This document shows, piece by piece, positions 30,745 through 39,073 of a stretch of DNA of 64,000 bases. The stretch spans positions 8,290,001 through 8,354,000 of the forward strand of contig CP107926.1 of assembly GCA_036015235.1 (NCBI GenBank). Direction: 5' to 3'. Source of the DNA: Streptomyces sp. NBC_00433. Its GTDB lineage: Bacteria; Actinomycetota; Actinomycetes; Streptomycetales; Streptomycetaceae. Position 1 is the stretch's first letter, and every line of letters starts with the position of its first letter. The translations under genes and the position numbers were made by a program. Under the pieces are notes generated by a model. It saw only the letters and a list, made by a program, of their open reading frames with translations. It did no database searches and had not been told where the DNA came from.

Positions 30745-31707
30745 ATGGCTGAAGTCCTCGTCCTCGTCGACCACGTGGACGGTGCCGTCCGCAAGCCGAC
30801 CCTCGAACTGCTGACCCTGGCCCGCCGGATCGGCGACCCGGTCGCCGTCCACCTCGGCCCCGGCGCCGAGGCGGCCGCCCCGGTGCTGGCGGAGCACGGC
30901 GCCGTCAAGGTGCTCACCGCCGACGCGCCGGAGTTCGCCGACTACCTGGTCGTGCCCAAGGTGGACGCGCTGCAGGCCGCGGCCGCCGCCGTGTCGCCCG
31001 TCGCCGTCCTGGTGGCGTCCTCCGCCGAGGGCAAGGAGGTCGCGGCCCGCCTCGCGCTGCGGCTCGGCTCCGGCATCATCACCGACGCCACCGACCTGGT
31101 GGCCGGCGACGAAGGCCCCGTCGCCACCCAGTCCGCCTTCGCGGCCGCCTTCACCACCACGTCGCGGGTCAGCCGCGGTGTGCCGGTGATCACCGTCAAG
31201 CCGAACTCGGCGCCGGTCGAGCCGGCCGCCGCGGCCGGCACGGTGGAGCCGCTCGCGGTCACCTTCGGCGAGCTGGCCACCGGCACCAAGGTCGTCTCGC
31301 GCACCCCGCGCCAGTCGACCGGGCGCCCCGAGCTGACCGAGGCCGCGATCGTGGTCTCCGGCGGCCGCGGCGTCAACGGCGCCGAGAACTTCTCGGTCAT
31401 CGAGGACCTGGCCGACTCGCTCGGCGCGGCCGTCGGCGCCTCGCGCGCCGCGGTGGACGCCGGCTGGTACCCGCACACGAACCAGGTCGGCCAGACCGGC
31501 AAGTCGGTCTCGCCGCAGCTCTACATCGCCAACGGCATCTCCGGCGCCATCCAGCACCGGGCCGGCATGCAGACCTCCAAGACCATCGTGGCGGTCAACA
31601 AGGACGCCGAGGCGCCGATCTTCGACCTGGTCGACTACGGCGTGGTGGGCGACCTCTTCCAGGTCGTCCCGCAGCTCACCGAGGAGATCAAGGCCCGCAA
31701 GGGCTGA
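30745..31707 (+). CDS. etfA: Electron transfer flavoprotein, alpha subunit
   Basis: The 320-residue FAD-binding subunit of ETF. The C-terminal FAD domain has GGRGVNGAENF, SRAAVDAGWYPHTNQVGQTG and LYIANGISGAIQH. A CAGGAGAA ribosome site precedes the ATG. It acts with EtfB as a soluble electron carrier and hands electrons to ETF-quinone oxidoreductase (fixC/etfD type), not found in the window. A perfect 17-bp hairpin ends the operon. Confidence 0.95.
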   Translation: MAEVLVLVDHVDGAVRKPTLELLTLARRIGDPVAVHLGPGAEAAAPVLAEHGAVKVLTADAPEFADYLVVPKVDALQAAAAAVSPVAVLVASSAEGKEVAARLALRLGSGIITDATDLVAGDEGPVATQSAFAAAFTTTSRVSRGVPVITVKPNSAPVEPAAAAGTVEPLAVTFGELATGTKVVSRTPRQSTGRPELTEAAIVVSGGRGVNGAENFSVIEDLADSLGAAVGASRAAVDAGWYPHTNQVGQTGKSVSPQLYIANGISGAIQHRAGMQTSKTIVAVNKDAEAPIFDLVDYGVVGDLFQVVPQLTEEIKARKG

Positions 31708-31729
31708 CCTCCGCCCCCGCGGCAGCGCC

Positions 31730-31766
31730 GGCCGGCCCCCGTACGCAGCGCGTACGGGGGCCGGCC
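31730..31766 (+). terminator. Terminator of etfBA
   Basis: Perfect 17-bp arms (31730-31746 and 31750-31766) around a 3-base loop, 22 bases after the etfA stop. Confidence 0.75.
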
Positions 31767-31807
31767 ATGCGCGGCTTGCGGGTGTTGACCCGCCGGAACG
31801 GGCCGGG

Positions 31808-31834
31808 CTAGCGTCCCTTCAACGGTTTGTTGAA
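31808..31834 (+). promoter_or_regulatory. Promoter -10 and operator of the DUF6986 gene
   Basis: TAGCGT (31808-31813) is a likely -10 box. Immediately downstream, at the expected transcription start, lies a perfect 6-5-6 palindrome, TTCAAC-GGTTT-GTTGAA (31818-31834), a good repressor site. It resembles IclR-type operators; that assignment is inference. Confidence 0.55.
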
Positions 31835-31850
31835 TTCGGGAGGGTGGCCC

Positions 31851-33113
31851 ATGCCGCAACCGGCCGGTACGACACTTGCGGACGCCTACGTCGCCGGAAT
31901 CGGCGCGTCACTGGCCGCCACGGACGCCGAACTGGCCCGCCGCTACCCCGGCGACCCCGGTACCCGGCAGCCGGTGCACACCGTCTACGTGCCCGCCGAC
32001 GCGTTCACCGCCGGGACCGTGCGGGAGTGGGGCGACCGGGCGCTCGCCGCGCTCGACGAGCACGCGCCCGACGCCGCGGCGCTCGCGTCCGTGCTCGGCC
32101 TGTCCGGCGCGCTCGCCGCGGAGGTCCACGACCGGGTGCGGGACAAACTGCGGCGCGAACCCGTGGAGGACCTGCGGATCGACTTCGAGGACGGCTACGG
32201 TGCCAGGCCCGACGCCGAGGAGGACGCCGCCGCGGTGGCCGCCGCGCGCACCGTCACCGCGCTGACCGCGGACGGCGCGGCGCCGCCCTGGATCGGCATC
32301 CGCATGAAGTGCATGGAGGCGGCGGTCCGCGACCGCGGCATCCGCACCCTCGACCTCTTCCTGACCGCGCTGCTCGACGGCGGCGGGCTGCCCGGCGGGC
32401 TGGTGCTCACCCTGCCGAAGGTGACCTTCCCCGCCCAGGTGGCCGCCATGGCAGCGCTCTGCGGGCAGTTCGAGCAGGCCGCGGGGCTGCCCGAGGGCCG
32501 CATCGGGTTCGAGATCCAGATCGAGACCACCCAGGCGATCCTCGGCCCCGACGGCGCCGCCACCGTGCCCCGGCTCATCGACGCGGCGGCGGGCCGCGCC
32601 ACCTCCCTGCACTACGGCACCTTCGACTACAGCGCCGCCTGCGGGGTCAGCGCCGCCCACCAGGCCCCCGACCACCCGGCCGCCGACCACGCCAAAGCCG
32701 TGATGCAGGTGGCCGCCGCGGGCACCGGGGTGCGGCTCAGCGACGGCTCCACCAACGTGCTGCCGGTCGGCACGACGCAGGCCGTGCACGACGCCTGGCG
32801 GCTGCACTACGGGCTCGTACGCCGCTCGCTGGCCCGCGCCTACTACCAGGGCTGGGACATGCACCCGGCGCAGCTCCCGACCCGATACGCGGCCGCCTAC
32901 GCCTTCTACCGGGAGGGCCTGGACACCGCGTCCGCGCGGCTGGCCGGCTACGTGGCAAGGACGGCCGGCGCCGTGCTCGACGAACCGGCCACGGCCCGCG
33001 CCCTCAGCGGATACCTGCTCCGCGGCCTGGACTGCGGCGCCGTGGACCCGGCGGAGGTCGCGGAACGCACCGGGCTGACCCGCGCCGGACTGGACGCGCT
33101 GGCCGGCCGCTGA
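31851..33113 (+). CDS. DUF6986 / HpcH-HpaI aldolase-citrate lyase-like enzyme
   Basis: A 420-residue TIM-barrel enzyme of the citrate-lyase-beta/HpcH aldolase superfamily (DUF6986 type). Visible features are RIDFEDGYGARPDAEED, IGIRMKCMEA, LTLPKV and FEIQIETTQAI, corresponding to the metal- and substrate-binding edge of the barrel, and HYGTFDYSAACGV. It probably cleaves or forms a C-C bond in a small hydroxy or keto acid, perhaps of glyoxylate or purine-derived metabolism. GGGAGG before ATG 31851 fixes the start. It is controlled by the palindrome just upstream. Confidence 0.82.
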   Translation: MPQPAGTTLADAYVAGIGASLAATDAELARRYPGDPGTRQPVHTVYVPADAFTAGTVREWGDRALAALDEHAPDAAALASVLGLSGALAAEVHDRVRDKLRREPVEDLRIDFEDGYGARPDAEEDAAAVAAARTVTALTADGAAPPWIGIRMKCMEAAVRDRGIRTLDLFLTALLDGGGLPGGLVLTLPKVTFPAQVAAMAALCGQFEQAAGLPEGRIGFEIQIETTQAILGPDGAATVPRLIDAAAGRATSLHYGTFDYSAACGVSAAHQAPDHPAADHAKAVMQVAAAGTGVRLSDGSTNVLPVGTTQAVHDAWRLHYGLVRRSLARAYYQGWDMHPAQLPTRYAAAYAFYREGLDTASARLAGYVARTAGAVLDEPATARALSGYLLRGLDCGAVDPAEVAERTGLTRAGLDALAGR

Positions 33114-33126
33114 GGGCCCGCGCGGG

Positions 33127-34152
33127 TCAGGAGGCCGGCGGGATCTCGCCCGAGCCGCGCGGGATCAGCCGGGCCGGCAGCTCGATGCGGCTGGCCTCCT
33201 CCGAGGTCGCGCCGTCCAGCCGGCGGAAGAGCAGCTGCGCGGCGCTGCGGCCGAGACCGGGGGCATCCTGTGCCACCACGGTGACCGGCGGGTCGAGCAG
33301 GTCGGCCAGTTCGAAGTCGTCGAAGCCGACGAGCGCGACCGGCTGCGGGCGGCCGGACAGGACGCGTACGGCTGACACGGTGACGCGGTTGTTGCCCGCG
33401 AAGAGCGCGGTGACCGGTTCGGGCCCGGTGAGCATGGTGGCAAGCGCCGCCCTGACCCGTTCGGGCGTGGTGGGGCCCATCGCGTACCAGTCGGGGCGCA
33501 CCGGCAGACCCGCGTCGGCCATCGCCTCGCGGTAGCCGCGCAGCCGCTCCGCTGCGGTGTGGATGCCGGGCTGGTCGCCGATGAAGCCGATCCTGCGGTG
33601 GCCGTGCGCGATCAGGTGCGCCACGCCGGTGCGGGTGCCGCCCGCATTGTCGGTGAGGACGACGTCCGCGTCGATGCGGCCGGCCGGCCGGTCCACGAAC
33701 ACCGTGGCCACACCCGCGTCGATCTCCGGGGTGAGATAGCGGTGGTCGTCGCCCGCCGGCACCACGACCAGGCCGTCGACCCGGCGGGCGCAGAAAGCCA
33801 GCACGAGCTCCTGCTCGCGGCGCGGGTTCTCGGTGCTCGACCCGGTGAAGAGCAGCGCGCCGTGCGCGCGGGCCACGTCTTCCACGGCTCGGCTGAGGGA
33901 GGCGTAGAACGGGTCGGCGAGGTCTTCGAGCACCAGCCCGACGCTCGCGGTCCTACGGGTGCGCAGCAGCCGCGCGCTGTCGTTGCGCCGGAATCCGAGC
34001 GCGTCGATGGCCGACTGGACGCGCGCCACGGTGTCGGGCGTCACGCCCGGTTCCTCGTTCACCACGCGGGAAACGGTCTTGAGTCCGACGCCCGCCCGAG
34101 CGGCGACATCCTTCATGGTGGGCCGGGGGACACGTCCAGGAGTATGGGTCAC
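33127..34152 (-). CDS. LacI-family transcriptional regulator
   Basis: A 341-residue LacI/GalR regulator. The helix-turn-helix and hinge occupy residues 12-65 (TMKDVAARAGVGLKTVSRVVN...), and a periplasmic-binding-protein-like sugar domain follows (VGLVLEDLADPFYASL, FVDRP, VGFDDFELADLL). The start is GTG 34152. It is divergent from a ROK sugar kinase, and a perfect 12-bp palindrome lies between them, so it probably represses both and responds to the kinase substrate or product. Confidence 0.92.
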   Translation of the reverse strand: MTHTPGRVPRPTMKDVAARAGVGLKTVSRVVNEEPGVTPDTVARVQSAIDALGFRRNDSARLLRTRRTASVGLVLEDLADPFYASLSRAVEDVARAHGALLFTGSSTENPRREQELVLAFCARRVDGLVVVPAGDDHRYLTPEIDAGVATVFVDRPAGRIDADVVLTDNAGGTRTGVAHLIAHGHRRIGFIGDQPGIHTAAERLRGYREAMADAGLPVRPDWYAMGPTTPERVRAALATMLTGPEPVTALFAGNNRVTVSAVRVLSGRPQPVALVGFDDFELADLLDPPVTVVAQDAPGLGRSAAQLLFRRLDGATSEEASRIELPARLIPRGSGEIPPAS

Positions 34153-34179
34153 GGTCGTAGTATTCCCTGCGGCAAGAGA

Positions 34180-34195
34180 TGGACAACGTTGTCAC
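34180..34195. promoter_or_regulatory. LacI-type operator
   Basis: The perfect palindrome GACAACGTTGTC (34182-34193), with a central CG, has the form typical of LacI-family sites in actinomycetes. It lies 28 bases before the regulator and 77 bases before the kinase start. Confidence 0.7.
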
Positions 34196-34269
34196 GGTCA
34201 GGCGAGACTACCCCTGGGGCCGCCGTCGCGGAACCCGGGCGACACAACGATGAAGGAGACCCCCGAACG

Positions 34270-35238
34270 ATGCACCCCCACGGCGCGACCGGTCCACTCG
34301 TGGCCGCACTGGACATCGGCGGTACGAAGATCGCCGGGGCGCTCATCGACACCGAGGGCCGCCCCGTGGCACGGTCCCTTCGGCCGACGCCCCCCGGCGG
34401 GGACGGCGAGACGGTGATGCGGGCCGTCGCCGAGGTCGTCGCGGAGCTGTGCGCCGCCCCGCAGTGGTCCGCGGCGGTCGCCGTGGGCATCGGCAGCGCC
34501 GGTCCCGTGGACGCCCCGCACGGCACCGTCAGCCCGGTCAACGTGCCCGGCTGGCGCGACTTCCCGCTGGTCCCGCGGGTCGGCGAGGCGGCCGGCGGCC
34601 TGCCGGTGGTGCTCACCGGCGACGGCGTCGCGATGACCGCGGCGGAGCACTGGCAGGGCGCCGCCCGTGGCTACGACAACGCGCTGTGCATGGTGGTGTC
34701 CACCGGGGTCGGCGGCGGACTGGTGCTCGGCGGCGTCCTGCTGCCCGGCCCGACCGGCAATGCCGGGCACATCGGACACATCAGCGTCGACCTCGACGGC
34801 GACCTGTGCCCGTGCGGCTCGCGCGGCTGCGTCGAGCGCATCGCCAGCGGCCCCAACATCGCCCGCCGCGCCCTGGAGTCCGGCTGGCTGCCGCCGGTCG
34901 GCACCGAGCCCACCGCGGCCGCCGTCGCCGAGTCCGCGCGGGCCGGCGACCCGCTCGCGGTGGCGTCCTTCGACCGCGCCGCCCAGGCGCTCGCCGCAGG
35001 CATCGCCGCCACCGCGACGCTGGTCGAGATCAACGTCGCCGTGATCGGCGGCGGCGTCGCGGGCGCGGGCCCGGTGCTCTTCGACCCGCTGCGCGACCAC
35101 CTGACCCGCTACGCCACCCTTTCCTTCGCCGCGGGTGTGGACGTCGTCCCGGCCAAACTCGGCACGGACGCCGGCCTGGTGGGCGCGGCCGCCGCGGCGG
35201 CGCAGGGCCTCGGGCTCTCGGGTTTCGTGGCCGGCTGA
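34270..35238 (+). CDS. ROK-family sugar kinase (glucokinase-like)
   Basis: A 322-residue ROK kinase. The ATP-binding motif is ALDIGGTKIAGALID near the N-terminus, STGVGGGLVLGG follows, and the ROK zinc motif CPCGSRGCVE is near residue 180. It phosphorylates a hexose or related sugar with ATP. AAGGAGA precedes the ATG. Divergent from the LacI regulator. The substrate is not shown by sequence; glucose, mannose or N-acetylmannosamine are possible. Confidence 0.92.
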   Translation: MHPHGATGPLVAALDIGGTKIAGALIDTEGRPVARSLRPTPPGGDGETVMRAVAEVVAELCAAPQWSAAVAVGIGSAGPVDAPHGTVSPVNVPGWRDFPLVPRVGEAAGGLPVVLTGDGVAMTAAEHWQGAARGYDNALCMVVSTGVGGGLVLGGVLLPGPTGNAGHIGHISVDLDGDLCPCGSRGCVERIASGPNIARRALESGWLPPVGTEPTAAAVAESARAGDPLAVASFDRAAQALAAGIAATATLVEINVAVIGGGVAGAGPVLFDPLRDHLTRYATLSFAAGVDVVPAKLGTDAGLVGAAAAAAQGLGLSGFVAG

Positions 35239-35240
35239 CC

Positions 35241-35754
35241 CTACGCGGCGCGCGGAGCCGGGCCGGCCGCTCCGGCTCGCAGCGCGGTCGGCGCGCGCCT
35301 GTCGCCCTGCCGTGGCGGCCCCCGACGCGGCGGGCGGCCTGCGGGCACGGCGGCACCCGCCACGCCCCGCAGGACCCGGCCGGCCAGGAAGACGGTGCCG
35401 GGGGTGGCGGCCGACACCGCGGTGGCGAGCAGCAGCAGGACCATGCCCGCGGCGAACGTCGCCCGACGCGCGCGGGTGTCGGCGACGCTGTCCATGGCGA
35501 GCAGCAGGGCGGCGAGCCCCACCGTGTGCCGGTCGGCATCCGGGTCTGGGCGACCGCGCCCGAGTGCGGCCCTTGCGAGGAGGCGGCCAGCGTGGTGGCG
35601 GGGGCGGTGAAGGCCGTCAGCGTGACCGGGGTGGCCAGCCGACGGTCAGCAGGGTCACGGCGGCGCCCGGCGCCGCGGGCCTGTCGGCCCGGTCGGGGTG
35701 GCCGGGCGTGGCGGTGTCCGGAGCCGCGGCGCTCCGTGCCGCCTGGGCGTTCAT
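35241..35754 (-). pseudogene. Remnant of an MFS transporter gene
   Basis: Three pieces of one MFS N-terminus lie in order but in different frames. The first starts at ATG 35754 (MNAQAARSA...) and reaches TLLTVGW. The second reads TPVTLTAFTAPATTLAAS in another frame, and the third reads GLAALLLAMDSVADTRARR and FAAGMVLLLLATAVSAATPG, ending by 35241. Only the first two or three helices of about 12 to 14 remain, with at least two frameshifts and a large 3' deletion. The divergent HxlR gene is its likely former regulator. The remnant abuts the ROK kinase stop two bases away. Confidence 0.75.
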
Positions 35755-35808
35755 CAGATCCCTCCGCTGGGGCCGTCGGGTAGGGACGTGTCCATGGACG
35801 GTGAGTCT

Positions 35809-35832
35809 GTTCAATGAACTCGCCGGTAGGGT
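35809..35832 (+). promoter_or_regulatory. HxlR operator and -10 box
   Basis: GTTCAATGAAC (35809-35819) is a perfect 5-1-5 palindrome. TAGGGT (35827-35832) ends seven bases before the HxlR ATG at 35840. The palindrome would cover the space between -35 and -10, suiting autoregulation and control of the divergent, now broken, MFS gene. Confidence 0.5.
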
Positions 35833-35839
35833 GGGCTCC

Positions 35840-36415
35840 ATGGCACTCGGCACCGATTACGCGCAGCAGGACTGCACCCTCGCCCGCGCCCTGGAGGTGG
35901 TCGGCGAGCGCTGGAGCCTGTTGATCGTGCGGGACGCCTTCTACGGTGTGCGCAGGTTCAACGACTTCCTGGTCCACCTGGACATCCCGCGGGCCGTGCT
36001 GACCGCGCGACTGGCCGCCCTCACCGCGGCGGGGGTGCTGCGCAAGGAGGCCTACCAGCAGTCGCCGCCGCGCTACGACTACGTCCTCACCGAGGCCGGG
36101 CTCGACCTGTGGCCGCCGGTGCACGCGCTGATGCGCTGGGGCGGCCGTCACGCCTCGGAGGGCGAGCCGACCAGGACCTTCCACCACGCCGGCTGCGGGA
36201 CCCGGCTCGACATGACCGGCGGCTGCCCGGCCTGCGGGGTGCCGCAGGTGGCCCCCGCCGACGTCGAGTCGCGCTCGCCGGCCGACCCGGACCGCGCGCA
36301 CCGCGCCGACCCGGTCGCCGCCGCGCTCGCCCCCCCGTTCCGCCTGCTGCGCCCGGTGCGCGGCGCTGCCGGGGCCGACGCGTTTGCCGGGGGCGAGGAT
36401 CCGGGCAATTCGTAG
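35840..36415 (+). CDS. HxlR-family transcriptional regulator
   Basis: A 191-residue winged-helix regulator. The HxlR domain covers about residues 8-105, starting DCTLARALEVVGERWSLLIVRD. The C-terminal part adds a CGT...CPACG zinc-ribbon-like pair (AGCGTRLDMTGGCPACG) and a low-complexity tail. HxlR proteins often respond to aldehydes, quinones or oxidative stress and control divergent transporters or reductases. Its apparent target, the divergent MFS gene, is a pseudogene. The next gene starts 23 bases downstream. Confidence 0.9.
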   Translation: MALGTDYAQQDCTLARALEVVGERWSLLIVRDAFYGVRRFNDFLVHLDIPRAVLTARLAALTAAGVLRKEAYQQSPPRYDYVLTEAGLDLWPPVHALMRWGGRHASEGEPTRTFHHAGCGTRLDMTGGCPACGVPQVAPADVESRSPADPDRAHRADPVAAALAPPFRLLRPVRGAAGADAFAGGEDPGNS

Positions 36416-36438
36416 GGGTCTACGGAGAAGGGGGCACC

Positions 36439-37473
36439 GTGATCATCTGGGTGAACGGGGCGTTCGGCGCGGGCAAGAGCACTGCCGCACGGGAGCTGCT
36501 CGACCTCGTACCGGAAAGCACCCTGTACGACCCCGAAGCGCTCGGGAGCTGTCTGCGGCAACTGCTGCCGGAGAAACGGCTCCAGGAGGTCACCGACTAC
36601 CAGGAACTCCCCATCTGGCGGCGGCTGGTCGTCGAGACCGGCGCCGCACTGCTGGCCGAGGTCGGAGGGGTCCTCGTGATCCCGATGACGCTGCTGCGAC
36701 AGGAACACCGCGACGAGATATTCGGCGGTCTCGCCTCCCGCGGGATCGAGGTCCGGCATCTGCTGCTCGACCCGGGAGAAACGATCCTGCGAGCCCGCAT
36801 CGCCGACTGGACAGAACACCCCGACCACTCCCCGGTCGGCGACGCCGCCCGGCACTGGGCGCTGGAGCGCATCCCCGACTACCTCGACGCGCTGCCCTGG
36901 CTGGCGCTCGACGCCCATGTGATCCGCACGGCCGGGCTGACACCCCGGGAGACGGCGCTGCGGCTCACCGAGGCCGTCAGCCAGGGCGCCGGGGCCTGCG
37001 GCATCGTACAGACCCCGGAACCGCGCGCCGAGACGGTGGCCGCCGGGGTGCTGCTCTTCGACGACGCCGACCGCGTCCTGCTCGTCGACCCCACCTACAA
37101 ACCCGGCTGGGAATTCCCCGGCGGCGTCGTCGAGCGCGGCGAGTCACCGGCACGGGCCGGATACCGCGAGGTCGCCGAGGAGCTGGGCATCGAACTGACC
37201 GGCGGCCTCGAACTCCTGGTGGTCGACTGGGAACCGCCGCACCCGCCGGGCCACGGCGGACTGCGGCTGCTCTTCGACGGCGGCCGGGTGGCCACCGCCG
37301 ACATCGACCGGCTGCTGCTGCCGCCCGCCGAACTGCGCGACTGGCGCTTCGTCACCGAGGACGAGGCCGCCGACCTGCTGCCGCCGGTCCGGCTCGACCG
37401 GCTGCGCTGGGCCCTGCGCGCCCGCGAACAGGGCCGACCCCTCAACCTCGAAGCAGGCCACCCCGCCGAATGA
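36439..37473 (+). CDS. TmrB-like P-loop kinase fused to a Nudix hydrolase
   Basis: A 344-residue two-domain protein. Residues 1-180 form a P-loop domain with GAFGAGKST at residues 7-15 and YDPEALGSCLRQLLP, resembling the tunicamycin-resistance protein TmrB and related nucleotide-binding proteins. Residues 195-330 are a Nudix hydrolase with a complete Nudix box (GGVVERGESPARAGYREVAEELGI starts near 228). The start is GTG 36439, after a GGAGAAGGGG site. The fusion suggests a kinase or NTP-binding step coupled to hydrolysis of a nucleoside diphosphate derivative, perhaps for resistance or nucleotide salvage. It lies downstream of HxlR and is probably cotranscribed with it. Confidence 0.85.
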   Translation: MIIWVNGAFGAGKSTAARELLDLVPESTLYDPEALGSCLRQLLPEKRLQEVTDYQELPIWRRLVVETGAALLAEVGGVLVIPMTLLRQEHRDEIFGGLASRGIEVRHLLLDPGETILRARIADWTEHPDHSPVGDAARHWALERIPDYLDALPWLALDAHVIRTAGLTPRETALRLTEAVSQGAGACGIVQTPEPRAETVAAGVLLFDDADRVLLVDPTYKPGWEFPGGVVERGESPARAGYREVAEELGIELTGGLELLVVDWEPPHPPGHGGLRLLFDGGRVATADIDRLLLPPAELRDWRFVTEDEAADLLPPVRLDRLRWALRAREQGRPLNLEAGHPAE

Positions 37474-37484
37474 CCCACCGCCGA

Positions 37485-37511
37485 TCCCGCCCCGCCGACC
37501 GCGGGGCGGGA
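37485..37511. terminator. Bidirectional terminator hairpin
   Basis: Perfect 11-bp arms (37485-37495 and 37501-37511), 5-base loop, between the convergent Nudix-fusion and M20 genes. Confidence 0.65.
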
Positions 37512-37539
37512 CCGCCGCACCCGCGGTCCGGGTGCCGGC

Positions 37540-38913
37540 TCAGCCCGCGGACGCGGGCGCCTTCGACGCCGCATAACGCTGCAGGAAGACCGCCTCCGCC
37601 AGCGACAGCCGCTCCAACTCCTCCGGCGACACGCTCTCGTTGACCGCGTGGATCTGCGCCTCCGGCTCGCTCAGCCCGATCAGCAGGATCTCCGCCCGCG
37701 GATACAGCGTCGCCAGCGTGTTGCACAGCGGGATCGAACCGCCCTGGCCGGCGACCGCCAACTCCTGCCCGTACGCCTCCCGCATCGCCTCGGCCATCGC
37801 GGAATAGGCCGGGCTCGACGTGTCGGCCTGGAAGGGCTGGCCGCTGCCGCGCTGGGTCACCTCGACCCGGGCGCCCCACGGCGCCGCCGACCGCAGATGG
37901 GCCGTCAGGGCCTCCGAGGCCTGCTCCGCCGTCACACCGGGCGGCACCCTGACGCTCACCAGCGCGCCCGCCGAGGCGTGCACCGACGGCGTGGCACCGA
38001 TGACCGGCGGGGCGTCGATGCCCAGCACCGTCACCGAAGGGCGGGCCCAGATACGGTCGGCGACGGTGCCGGTGCCGATCAGCTCCACCCCGTCGAGCAC
38101 CTTGGCATCCCGGCGGAAGTCCTCCTCCGGGTAGTCGAGCCCCGTCCACGTGCCCGAACCGTCCAGGCCGTCGACGACGGTCGCCCCCGAGTCGTCCCGC
38201 AGCGAGTCCAGCATCCTGATCAGCGCCGCCAGCGCGTCGGGCGCGGCCCCGCCGAACTGGCCCGAGTGCAGATTGCCCTCCAGGGTGGCGACCCGCACCA
38301 CCAGTTGCACCATGCCGCGCAGCGTCGACGTCACGGTCGGCAGGCCCACCCGGAAATTACCCGCGTCGCCGATCACGATCGCGTCGGCGGTGAGCAGATC
38401 CGGGTGCGCCTCCGCATAGCGCTCGAGCCCGCCGGTGCCCTGCTCCTCGGAACCCTCCACGATCACCTTGACGTTCACCGGCACACCGCCCTGCTCCCGC
38501 AGGGCCCGCAGCGCCGTCAGGTGCATCAGCACCCCGCCCTTGCAGTCCGCGGCGCCCCGGCCGTACCACCGCCCGTCGCGCTCGGTCAGCTCGAACGGCG
38601 GCGACAGCCACGCCGACTCGTCCAGCGGCGGCTGCACGTCGTAGTGTGCGTACAGCAGCACCGTCGGCGCGCCCACCGGGCCGGGCAGCAGACCGTAGAC
38701 CGATTGGGTGCCGTCCGGCGTGTCGAGCAGGGCCACATCCTGGAAGCCCTCGGCGCGCAGCGCGTCCGCCACCCAGCCCGCCGCCTTCTCGCTCTCGCTG
38801 CGCGGGAACTGCCGCTCGTCGGCGACCGACGCGTACGACACCAGCTCTGCCAGCTCGGTACGTGCACGGGGCATCAGTGAGGCGACGGTCTCGGACAGCG
38901 GAACGGACGGCAT
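37540..38913 (-). CDS. M20-family dipeptidase/amidohydrolase
   Basis: A 457-residue M20 metallopeptidase. Metal- and active-site motifs are YAHYDVQPP (histidine and aspartate), GRGAADCKGG, GSEEQGTGG (glutamates) and GDAGNF. The dimerisation domain covers about residues 190-330, and RGSGQPFQ and GGSIPL lie near the end. It hydrolyses dipeptides or N-acylated amino acids in the cytoplasm with two zinc ions. GAGGAG lies seven to twelve bases before the ATG. Confidence 0.92.
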   Translation of the reverse strand: MPSVPLSETVASLMPRARTELAELVSYASVADERQFPRSESEKAAGWVADALRAEGFQDVALLDTPDGTQSVYGLLPGPVGAPTVLLYAHYDVQPPLDESAWLSPPFELTERDGRWYGRGAADCKGGVLMHLTALRALREQGGVPVNVKVIVEGSEEQGTGGLERYAEAHPDLLTADAIVIGDAGNFRVGLPTVTSTLRGMVQLVVRVATLEGNLHSGQFGGAAPDALAALIRMLDSLRDDSGATVVDGLDGSGTWTGLDYPEEDFRRDAKVLDGVELIGTGTVADRIWARPSVTVLGIDAPPVIGATPSVHASAGALVSVRVPPGVTAEQASEALTAHLRSAAPWGARVEVTQRGSGQPFQADTSSPAYSAMAEAMREAYGQELAVAGQGGSIPLCNTLATLYPRAEILLIGLSEPEAQIHAVNESVSPEELERLSLAEAVFLQRYAASKAPASAG

Positions 38914-39073
38914 GGGCTGCTCCTCGCAGGAATCGGGGGACTGCTGTGGTCGTTGGTGCGCACAAAGGCTCGCTGCCGATGGTGCCACAGCGAGCCGACC
39001 CCGACGGGCGCAATAGGATGCCCTGAGCAGGGGCGACGACAGTCGGACGGGCAGAGCGGGAGCGGAAGCAGAC

